Notes under the pieces: model-generated
Database searches by the model: none
What the model was told of the DNA's origin: nothing
The model's input: only the letters and a program-made list of their open reading frames with translations
Part shown: piece by piece, positions 26,861-34,187 of the stretch
How the letters are laid out: each line of letters begins with the position of its first letter
Position numbering within the stretch: position 1 is the stretch's first letter
Made by a program: the position numbers and the translations under genes
DNA from: Silicimonas algicola
GTDB taxonomy: Bacteria; Pseudomonadota; Alphaproteobacteria; Rhodobacterales; Rhodobacteraceae
Assembly (NCBI RefSeq): GCF_003148765.1
Contig: NZ_QGGV01000002.1
Span: 496,001 to 560,000 of the forward strand
Length of the DNA stretch: 64,000 bases
Direction of reading: 5' to 3'

Positions 26861-29458
26861 ATGCAAGACGCGCTCCCGACCCGCGGCGGTGGTCTCGACA
26901 CGGAAGCGGTCGCCGCCCTGCGTGAGCAATATGGCTGGAACGAGATTCCCCGCCAGAAGGCGCTGTCGCCCTTCGTCGTGCTGGCACGGCAGTTCCGCGG
27001 GTTCCTCATCCTCATACTGGGCCTCGCCGCCGCGATCGCCTTTCTTCTCGACGAACGGATCGACGCACTGGCCATCCTCGTCGTCCTCGTCCTGAACGCC
27101 GTTCTCGGCTTCGTCCAGGAGTGGCGTGCCGAGACCGCCCTCGAGGCCCTGCGGGCCATGCTGACGCCGGTCGCCGTCGTCGTCCGGGATGGCGTCGAAC
27201 GGAAGATCGCAGCGCGCGAGATCGTGCCGGGTGATCTTGTGATCGTGAGCGCGGGTGAGGCGATCCCTGCGGACATGAGACTGCAGGCCGGCACGGAGCT
27301 TCGGACGGATGAAAGCGCCCTGACGGGAGAATCCCTCCCCGTCCCAAAGACGGTCGGGGGCGAGGGCGCGGCCAGCCGACTCTTCGCCGGAACGACCCTT
27401 GTCGCCGGCCGCGCGACAGGCATCGTCACCGAAACGGGGCTCCAAACGGACTTCGGCAAGGTCGCGGCGCTGACGGGAGCCGTCGGCGAAAAGCAGACCG
27501 AACTCCAGAAGCGTCTCGGCCAACTGGCAAAGGAGATCGGTCTCGCCTCACTCGTCGTGGCGGCCCTCGTCGTCGCCGTCGGCTGGTATGGCGGCCGGCC
27601 GATCTTCGAGATGGTGATGACGGGCCTTTCGCTGACCGTCGCCATGGTGCCCGAGGGCCTGCCGGCGGTCGTGACCATCACCCTGGCGCTCGGGGCGTCA
27701 GCGATGGCGCGGCGGCAGGCGCTGACCAGAAGGCTCCAGGCGGTCGAGACACTCGGCGCGGCTTCGGTCATCTGCACCGACAAGACCGGCACGCTGACCG
27801 AGAACGCCATGCGTGTCACGCGGCTGTGGACCCCCGACAGCGCCTACGACGTCACTGGCGAGGGCTACTCCACGGACGGCTTCATCGAGAGGGACGGAAT
27901 TCGCGTCGACGCCGAAAGCGACCCGATCCTGGGCGCCCTGCTGCGGACCGCCCTGACCTGTACGAACGCATCGCTGAGGCGGGACGGCGAAACATGGGCG
28001 ATGATCGGCGATCCGACCGAGGGCGCGCTGGTGGCGGTAGCCCGCAAGGGTCGGGCCTGCGAGGTCGCGCCTGCCGACCGCATCGCCGAGGTTGCCTTTT
28101 CGAGCGAACGCAAGAGGATGAGCGTCTTGGCGCGGGAGGGGGACGGCTATCGCCTGCATGTGAAGGGCGCGCCGGAGGTCGTTCTCGACCGGTCGACGGC
28201 GTATCTCGGTCAGGACGGCATCGAATCCCTGGACCCGTCCGCGCGTCAGAGGATCGCGGACGCCTACGCCCGGATGGCGGCGCAGGGGCTGCGCGTCCTG
28301 GCTCTCGCCGCGCGCCCCGCGGACGAGGGCGACGTGAGGGAGCATGACCTCGTCTTCCTCGGCCTTGCCGGCATGATCGATCCGCCCCGGCCCGAGGTGA
28401 AGTCCGCCATCGCCCTCGCAAGGAGCGCGGGCATTCGCGTGATGATGATCACCGGAGACGGCCGCCTCACCGCCGCGGCCATCGCCGAGCAGGTCGGACT
28501 GGGCAGGCCGGAGGTCGTCGAGGGTGGGGACCTCGATGCGCTGTCGGACGAGCAGCTTTCGGACCTCCTCCGAAACGACGTCCTCTTCGCCAGGACCAGA
28601 CCCGAGCACAAGCTGAGGATCGTCGAGACGCTTCAGGCGCAGGGGCTGATCGTCGCCATGACCGGCGATGGCGTCAACGACGCGCCTGCGCTCAAGACGG
28701 CGGACATCGGCATCGCCATGGGCGTGCGCGGGACCGAGGTGTCGCGAAGCGCCGCCGACCTCATCCTTCTCGACGACAACTTCTCCACCATCGTGAACGC
28801 CATCGCCGAAGGCCGCCGGCAATTCGACAACGTGCGCAAGTTCGTGCGCTACCTCCTGTGTTCGAACGCGGGCGAGGTCATGGCGATCCTCGCCAACCTC
28901 TTCCTCGGCGGGCCGGTGATCTTTCTCGCCACGCAGATCCTGTGGATGAACCTCATCACCGACGGTGCGACGGCCGTGGCGCTCGGACTGGAAAAGGCCG
29001 AGCCCGAACAGATGCGCAGCCCGCCCCGCCGCCGGGGCGAGCCTATCCTGGGTCGCACGGGAATGGCGCTCGTCCTCTGCTTCGGGGTCTACACCAGTGC
29101 CGCAAGCCTCTGGATCTTCTACTCCCTCCTGCCCCTGGGCACCGACCTCGCCCGGACGGCCGCCTTCACCGGGATGCTGGTCTTCGAGAAGGTCAGCGTG
29201 TTCGCGTTCCGCTCTCTGCAGAAGCCCGTCACTTCCATCGGATGGCTGTCCAACCCTGTCCTGATCGCCGCCTTCACGGCCAGCCTGCTGCTTCAGGTCG
29301 CGGCGGTCTACTGGCCGCCCCTGCAGACGCTTCTGAAGACCGTGCCCCTGTCGATTGACGAGTGGCTGACGATCGGTGCCTTCGCCCTTCCGCTCGTCGT
29401 CGTGCCGGAGGTCGTGAAGGGGTTCACGGCGAGACGGTTGGACGGCGCGCCCGCGTGA
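26861..29458 (+). CDS. Calcium-type P2A cation-translocating ATPase
   Basis: An 865-aa inner membrane pump. Order: cation ATPase N-terminal domain (1-60), TM1-2, actuator domain with TDESALTGESLPV, TM4 motif VPEGLPAVVTI (typical of Ca2+/SERCA-like P2 pumps), the phosphorylation site DKTGTLTEN (Asp about 307), nucleotide-binding domain, GDGVNDAPALK hinge, and six C-terminal helices. The predicted role is export of Ca2+ (or Mn2+/Na+) driven by ATP. It is followed 129 nt later by a Na+/H+ antiporter gene, which suggests an ion-homeostasis pair, although they need not share a transcript. Confidence 0.92.
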   Translation: MQDALPTRGGGLDTEAVAALREQYGWNEIPRQKALSPFVVLARQFRGFLILILGLAAAIAFLLDERIDALAILVVLVLNAVLGFVQEWRAETALEALRAMLTPVAVVVRDGVERKIAAREIVPGDLVIVSAGEAIPADMRLQAGTELRTDESALTGESLPVPKTVGGEGAASRLFAGTTLVAGRATGIVTETGLQTDFGKVAALTGAVGEKQTELQKRLGQLAKEIGLASLVVAALVVAVGWYGGRPIFEMVMTGLSLTVAMVPEGLPAVVTITLALGASAMARRQALTRRLQAVETLGAASVICTDKTGTLTENAMRVTRLWTPDSAYDVTGEGYSTDGFIERDGIRVDAESDPILGALLRTALTCTNASLRRDGETWAMIGDPTEGALVAVARKGRACEVAPADRIAEVAFSSERKRMSVLAREGDGYRLHVKGAPEVVLDRSTAYLGQDGIESLDPSARQRIADAYARMAAQGLRVLALAARPADEGDVREHDLVFLGLAGMIDPPRPEVKSAIALARSAGIRVMMITGDGRLTAAAIAEQVGLGRPEVVEGGDLDALSDEQLSDLLRNDVLFARTRPEHKLRIVETLQAQGLIVAMTGDGVNDAPALKTADIGIAMGVRGTEVSRSAADLILLDDNFSTIVNAIAEGRRQFDNVRKFVRYLLCSNAGEVMAILANLFLGGPVIFLATQILWMNLITDGATAVALGLEKAEPEQMRSPPRRRGEPILGRTGMALVLCFGVYTSAASLWIFYSLLPLGTDLARTAAFTGMLVFEKVSVFAFRSLQKPVTSIGWLSNPVLIAAFTASLLLQVAAVYWPPLQTLLKTVPLSIDEWLTIGAFALPLVVVPEVVKGFTARRLDGAPA

Positions 29459-29587
29459 CGTCCCGCGCTCACGCGCCGCCGATCACACCCATCCGGGGGG
29501 CTCACGCTGGCCGCCGGGAGGTCGCACCCCATTGTCAACGTGGGCGAAGCCGTGGTTTCCCTTCTGCAAACAAGGCGGGGGCGATAG

Positions 29588-31402
29588 ATGGCGATCGAGA
29601 CGGCGGGAAGCCTGGGGCCGGTGGCGGCGGTGGCCCTCGTGGGCGCACTCGGCGTCGGCTCGCAATGGCTGGCGTGGCGGCTGCATCTTCCGGCCATCGT
29701 GCTGATGCTGGCGGCGGGCGTACTGATCGGCCCTGTCGCGGGTGTCCTCGATCCCGGACTGGAGTTCGGCGCTCTCGTCCAACCTCTCGTGGCGCTCGCC
29801 GTGGCGGTGATCCTCTTCGAGGGCGGTCTGACGCTCGACCTCCGCAAGCTTGGCGATGCGCGGGCGGGCGTGTTCCGCCTTGTCGTCATCGGCGCACCGC
29901 TTGGCTGGCTTCTGTCGACGCTGGCGCTGCGCTACGGCGCGGGGCTCAGCTGGGAAGCCTCGACCGTCTTCGGCGGCATCATGATCGTCACCGGCCCCAC
30001 CGTCATCGCGCCCCTTCTGCGGCAGGCGCGCCTGCAACGGCGTCCCGCGGCGCTTCTGCAATGGGAGGCCATCGTCAACGACCCCATCGGCGCCATCGCC
30101 GCCGTCATCGCCTTCCAGACGGTCCTCGTCCTCAACGGCTCGTCCGAGGTCAGTTTCGCCGCCACGGCCTTCGGCATCGTCTTCGCGGCGGTCGCGGGCT
30201 TCGCCGTCGGTGCGGGGATCGTGGTCCTGTTCCGCAAGGCGCTTGTGCCCGAATACATGAAGGTCCCGGTCCTTTTCAGCGGCGTGATCGCCGCCTTCGC
30301 GCTGACCGATGGCGTGCTTCACGAAAGCGGCCTTCTCGCCGTGACGGTCATGGGCCTCGTCATCGCCAACGCGGACCTTCCGTCCTACGAGGAACTCAGG
30401 CGCTTCAAGGAGCAGGCGACGGTCCTCATGGTCTCGGGCGTCTTCATCCTTCTGGCCGCATCGCTCGACTTCGCGGTTCTGGGCCAGCTTACCTGGCGCG
30501 CGGCTCTTTTCGTGGCGCTCGTCGTCGTCGTGGTGCGGCCGCTGACCGTCCTCGTCTCGCTTCTCGGCACCAACCTGCCCTGGCGCGAACGTGCGCTCAT
30601 CGCCTTCACAGGCCCCCGCGGCGTTGTCCTCGTCGCCGTCGCAGGGCTGTTCGGAGAGCGGCTGGCCGAAGCCGGGGTCCCGGACGGCGCCATCGTCGGA
30701 CCGCTGGCCTTCGCGCTTGTCGCCGCCACCGTCGTGCTGCACGGCTTCACGCTCGCCCCTATGGCGCGCTGGCTGGGGTTGTCGGGCGGCGAGGCGCCGG
30801 GCGTTCTTCTCATCGGCGGGTCGCGCTTCACCACCGCCTTCGCCGAAGCGCTGAAGAAGGCCGAGCTTCCGGTCCTTCTCACCGATCCGAACCACGCCCA
30901 CCTCGTGGCCGCGCGCACCGCCGGGATCCCCACCTTCTATGGCGACATCCTGGGCGAGGCTGCCGAGCATTCGATCGAGCTTCTGGCCTATACGACCGTC
31001 GTCGCGGCGACCGACAACGACGCCTACAACACCCTCGTCACCACCGACCTCGCCCCCGAGTTCGGACGCGACAAGGTCTGGCGCATCGCCCGCACGCGCG
31101 AAAACGAGGCACGCCACGCGCTTCCCTCGCAGCTTGGCGGCATGTCCATCGGAGAGGGCCGCAGCTACGATGCGCTCCAGACGCTGATGCGTGACGGCTG
31201 GCGCTTCGGACTGACCCGCATCACCGAAGAGTTCACGCTCGACGACTGGCGGGCGACCCGGCCGGGGGCGATGATCCTCGCCACGTTGAACGGGCGGCGC
31301 GACTTGTCCTTCGTCGACGACACGGCGGACCTGCAGGTGGGCGAGGGCGCGCGGATCGTCTCGCTCCAGCCGCCCGACCCGGTTCAGCCGGCGGCGGCAT
31401 AG
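29588..31402 (+). CDS. Na+/H+ antiporter (CPA family) with C-terminal nucleotide-binding-like domain
   Basis: A 604-aa protein. Residues 1-400 are a 12-13 helix NhaP/CPA transporter (VILFEGGLTLDL; GGIMIVTGPTVIAPLL; EAIVNDPIGAIAAV with the ion-site Asp; FTGPRGVVLVA). Residues about 405-530 form a Rossmann-like RCK/TrkA-N domain (GVLLIGGSRFTTAFAEALKKAELPVLLTD), and a TrkA-C-like end follows. The RCK-like part implies regulation by a bound nucleotide. GGGGGCGATAG precedes the ATG. The 3' end overlaps the convergent phosphomannomutase-like gene by 19 nt. Confidence 0.9.
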   Translation: MAIETAGSLGPVAAVALVGALGVGSQWLAWRLHLPAIVLMLAAGVLIGPVAGVLDPGLEFGALVQPLVALAVAVILFEGGLTLDLRKLGDARAGVFRLVVIGAPLGWLLSTLALRYGAGLSWEASTVFGGIMIVTGPTVIAPLLRQARLQRRPAALLQWEAIVNDPIGAIAAVIAFQTVLVLNGSSEVSFAATAFGIVFAAVAGFAVGAGIVVLFRKALVPEYMKVPVLFSGVIAAFALTDGVLHESGLLAVTVMGLVIANADLPSYEELRRFKEQATVLMVSGVFILLAASLDFAVLGQLTWRAALFVALVVVVVRPLTVLVSLLGTNLPWRERALIAFTGPRGVVLVAVAGLFGERLAEAGVPDGAIVGPLAFALVAATVVLHGFTLAPMARWLGLSGGEAPGVLLIGGSRFTTAFAEALKKAELPVLLTDPNHAHLVAARTAGIPTFYGDILGEAAEHSIELLAYTTVVAATDNDAYNTLVTTDLAPEFGRDKVWRIARTRENEARHALPSQLGGMSIGEGRSYDALQTLMRDGWRFGLTRITEEFTLDDWRATRPGAMILATLNGRRDLSFVDDTADLQVGEGARIVSLQPPDPVQPAAA

Positions 31403-32754
31403 CCCCCGATCCGCTGCGACAGGGCCGCGACGCGGTCGGCCAGAAGTCCCGGATCGCGCCGCGTCTCGACTGTAAGGCCCAGACCGGCCGCGCCGCGCCG
31501 CCAGAGATGAAACCGCCACGCCTCGAAGGTCATCGTCAGCGCCGCGTCCCGATGGATGCGGATCGCCGCGGGACGGAACATCGCGTGAAGGTCGTCCATC
31601 GCGCGCCCTGGCTCGGGGATGTCGAAGCCAAGTACGTCCGACGCCGGAAACCGCGCCTCCTGTTCCTCGCAGAGTTGGCTGAGGTCGGCACGCTCGCGTC
31701 CCCTGACTTCAAGCAGTCGAAGAAGCGAGATCATTCCGCTGTCGCGGAACATGAAGTCGCGAAAGACGTGTCGGCCATCGCGGTGCGTGCCATAGACCGC
31801 ACCCGCGTCGCGCATCGCTTGCGCCAGCGTCGCGGCCCCGCCGGAGTGGTTGCGGCTTTCCCCGCCCGCGCGCGCCACTCGGTCGCCGAGAGTCCAGGCA
31901 TAAGCCGGATCGTGCAGAACCGCCCCGCCCGGCGCGCGCCGGATGGCGGCGTCGGCAAGGATCGCGGCCAGCGCAGGGGGTCGGATGACCCGTCCGCCGT
32001 CATCGAGGAAGCGCGCGCCGAGACAGCCGTCGTCGAGGTTCAGGCCCATGTGGCAGCCGTGTCGCCGGATGGCACCTGGCAGGCGGTCGGCGGGAATCGC
32101 GCGGTCTCCGATCACGTCGAGGTCCGCTCCGCGCGCCCTAAGAGCTTCGGCAACCGCCGCGAGGGTGCCTGCCGTCGAGCGCGATCCTGCTCCCACGCAC
32201 AGACGCACCGAGCCGATGGCGCCGGGATCGACAAGGCCGGTGACGTACCAGGCGAAGGCTTCCCGCAGGTCCATCCGTCGCACCGATCCGCGCGTCGCGT
32301 CGGAGCTGAGCGGGGCGTCGATGTTCTGCGCGCGCGCAAGGACGCCGACACGGCGGAACGCGTCGACCGAAAGCGGCCGGCATCCGGGCCCCGCGAACTC
32401 CAGGATGACCTCGTCCGCGCCACGCATCCTCAAGGCAAGACCACCCGCCGCGCCGAGATAGCTGATGGCGAAGTCGACCTCCTCTCGTCCGCAATCGCCC
32501 AGGTCGATCGCGTCTGCGCCCCGCGCCGCGAGACCTCGCGCAAGGGCGTCGGACAGCGCGCCGCCCCGGTCCGCATCCCCGTCGTCCTCTCCGGCATCGC
32601 CGTCGCGTCCCACGACGACCGGACCTCCGGAAAGAACCGACGCCGCCGCGATGCCTATGCGAAAGGCCTCCGCCTCGCCGAACGCGTGCCTTGCCGCCTC
32701 GATCCGCCCCGCAACGAAGCCTAGGGGAAGCGCCACCTCGCCCGACAGGGTCAT
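31384..32754 (-). CDS. Phosphomannomutase-like pseudoenzyme (active-site loops lost)
   Basis: A 456-aa homologue of CpsG/ManB-type phosphomannomutases over its full length (LALARGL-like DALARGLAARGADAIDLG; VFRDFMFRDSGMISLLRLLE; EAWRFHLWRR). All four catalytic loops differ from the enzyme. The phosphoserine loop TASHNP is replaced by ALRMRGAD (107-114). The Mg loop DGDxDR is replaced by LDDGCLGAR (240-248). The sugar loop GEMSxH is replaced by GTHRDGRH (322-329). The phosphate loop RxSNTEP is replaced by WRRGAAGLG (418-426). The frame is intact with normal codon use. Start ATG 32754 fits best; GTG 32769 is possible. It follows the response regulator gene and a hairpin. Probably non-catalytic; role unknown. 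Confidence 0.75.
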   Translation of the reverse strand: MTLSGEVALPLGFVAGRIEAARHAFGEAEAFRIGIAAASVLSGGPVVVGRDGDAGEDDGDADRGGALSDALARGLAARGADAIDLGDCGREEVDFAISYLGAAGGLALRMRGADEVILEFAGPGCRPLSVDAFRRVGVLARAQNIDAPLSSDATRGSVRRMDLREAFAWYVTGLVDPGAIGSVRLCVGAGSRSTAGTLAAVAEALRARGADLDVIGDRAIPADRLPGAIRRHGCHMGLNLDDGCLGARFLDDGGRVIRPPALAAILADAAIRRAPGGAVLHDPAYAWTLGDRVARAGGESRNHSGGAATLAQAMRDAGAVYGTHRDGRHVFRDFMFRDSGMISLLRLLEVRGRERADLSQLCEEQEARFPASDVLGFDIPEPGRAMDDLHAMFRPAAIRIHRDAALTMTFEAWRFHLWRRGAAGLGLTVETRRDPGLLADRVAALSQRIGGYAAAG

Positions 32755-32769
32755 GCCGAAGGATTTCAC

Positions 32770-32791
32770 GGCGTCCCGCCTGCGGGACGCC
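32770..32791 (-). terminator. Perfect hairpin between response regulator and PMM-like gene
   Basis: GGCGTCCCGC-CT-GCGGGACGCC, a perfect 10-bp inverted repeat, lies 43 nt after the regulator stop and 16 nt upstream of the chosen PMM-like start. It has no T-run. It could be a terminator for the regulator gene or an mRNA structure near the next start. Confidence 0.5.
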
Positions 32792-32833
32792 ACCGCCCTA
32801 CCAGAAGATCCCCGGACGACATCGCCCTGCGCG

Positions 32834-33436
32834 TCAGACCAGGCTCAGGTCGCGCGCGATCATCGCGGCCTGCGTCCGGTTGCGCGCATCCAGCTTGCGG
32901 CAGAGCGTCTTGACGTGAAGCTTGATCGTGACCTCCTGCAACATGAGATCCCGCGCGATTTCCTTGTTCGACTTGCCCTCGCAGAGGCCGCGAAGAACTT
33001 CGGTCTCGCGCTCGGTCAGGTTGCCCACCGTCCGCGCCGCGTCACGCTCGAGAAAGTCGAAAGGGACATAGGTCTTGCCGGCGACCATCTGCCGGATCGC
33101 CGAGATCATCGAGCGCGCGTCGAGCGTCTTCGGCAGAAAACCCGCGGCGCCGGCCGAGATCGCATCGCGTGCAATCGTGGGCGTCGCCGTGCCGGAGAGG
33201 ATGGCGACGGGCCGCCCGTCGTTCGCGGCACGCATCCGTTCCAGGCCGGACAGGCCCAGCATCCCGGGCATGTTGTAGTCGAGAAGGACGAGGTCGAAGC
33301 TTCCCGTGCCGCGCACCGCCGCGAGGGCCGCGTCGAGGCTTTCGGCGCGCACGATCTGTTCCACGCCCTCGGTTTCGAGAAAGAGCGCAATGGTGTCCCG
33401 CACCATCCCGTGATCGTCGGCGATCAGTATCCGCAT
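32834..33436 (-). CDS. NarL/LuxR-type response regulator
   Basis: A 200-aa two-component regulator. The receiver domain (1-120) starts MRILIADDHGMVRD with the acidic pair at positions 7-8, phospho-acceptor Asp53 in LVLLDYNMPG, and Lys in FLPKTLD. The LuxR-type DNA-binding domain (about 138-198) has LTERETEVLRGLCEGKSNKEIA and a recognition helix near VTIKLHVKTLCRKL. It is divergent from the molybdopterin-fold protein and hybrid kinase genes and is a plausible target of that kinase through its Hpt domain. A palindrome in the shared intergenic region (33633-33648) is a candidate binding site. Confidence 0.93.
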   Translation of the reverse strand: MRILIADDHGMVRDTIALFLETEGVEQIVRAESLDAALAAVRGTGSFDLVLLDYNMPGMLGLSGLERMRAANDGRPVAILSGTATPTIARDAISAGAAGFLPKTLDARSMISAIRQMVAGKTYVPFDFLERDAARTVGNLTERETEVLRGLCEGKSNKEIARDLMLQEVTIKLHVKTLCRKLDARNRTQAAMIARDLSLV

Positions 33437-33632
33437 TCCGTGCCCGTCCTGCTGTGGCGGCACCGAGGTATCCTGCGCAAACCCTTAAGAAGCGCTTGCT
33501 CCAACCCTTATCGCGACGCTACTTCGCCTACAATTCGAGAAGCAATGTGTCGAAATGGCAAGGCGAACGTGGAGGTGCCGACCTGCGTGCCCAGCCTGGC
33601 CGCCAGACTAGCAGAAGATCGATCCGAGTCGG

Positions 33633-33648
33633 GTTACGATTTCGTAAC
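33633..33648. promoter_or_regulatory. Inverted repeat GTTACGA-TT-TCGTAAC, candidate operator
   Basis: A perfect 7-bp inverted repeat with a 2-nt centre lies in the 264-bp divergent region between the LuxR-type regulator (start 33436) and the periplasmic sensor gene (start 33701), 53 nt before the latter. Operator function is inference from symmetry and location. Confidence 0.45.
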
Positions 33649-33700
33649 GCCGCACAGGTTATTTCCCCGCTCGACCGATGTCCTTATCATGGAGCCCGTG

Positions 33701-34171
33701 ATGACCCGTTTTTGCCGCGCCCTGATCGCCGCCGTCCTGATCCCCTGGCCCGCGCTCGCCGCGGCGGGCGAGGCGATCCTCACCTTTCGCGTCGGCGAGG
33801 ACGTCCACGAATATGACCGCGAAGCGCTGGCGGCGATGCCCGCCGTGACATTCCGCACGACGACGATCTGGACCGAGGGCGACCAGACCTTCACCGGGGT
33901 GCCGCTAGCGCATTTCCTGGCGGTGGTCGATGTCGCAGAGGGCATGATCGAAGCGCGTGCGATCAACGACTATGCGGTGCAGATCCCCGTCTCGGACGCG
34001 GTCGAGGACGGCCCCATCATCGCCTACCGCCGCAACGGCGAAGACATGAGCGTGCGCGACAAGGGTCCCTTGTGGATCGTCTATCCATTCGATTCTAAAC
34101 AGGAATATCAGTCCGAGGTGATCTATTCCCGCAGCATCTGGCAACTCGACCGCCTCTCTGTCCTTCCCTGA
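33701..34171 (+). CDS. Periplasmic molybdopterin-fold protein lacking cofactor cysteine
   Basis: A 156-aa exported protein. The signal peptide is MTRFCRALIAAVLIPWPALAA; the start at 33701 has GGAG 6 nt upstream, while ATG 33689 would add four residues. The mature part resembles the sulfite-oxidase/YedY-type molybdopterin-binding fold (VEFRTTTIWTEGDQTFTGVPLAHFL-like segment; DYAVQIPVSDA; IIAYRRNGEDM; GPLWIVYPFD). No cysteine remains after signal cleavage, so it cannot ligate Mo in the usual way. It lies 16 nt before a hybrid histidine kinase gene and is probably a periplasmic ligand-binding partner, by inference from context. Confidence 0.7.
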   Translation: MTRFCRALIAAVLIPWPALAAAGEAILTFRVGEDVHEYDREALAAMPAVTFRTTTIWTEGDQTFTGVPLAHFLAVVDVAEGMIEARAINDYAVQIPVSDAVEDGPIIAYRRNGEDMSVRDKGPLWIVYPFDSKQEYQSEVIYSRSIWQLDRLSVLP

Positions 34172-34187
34172 CGGCGCGGCGCCAGCG

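Noticed and set aside
29483-31519. 678-aa minus-strand open frame opposite the Na+/H+ antiporter
   Set aside because: Composition is dominated by Arg, Asp, Gly and His with no hydrophobic core, as expected for the antisense of a GC-rich gene; the plus frame is a clear transporter.
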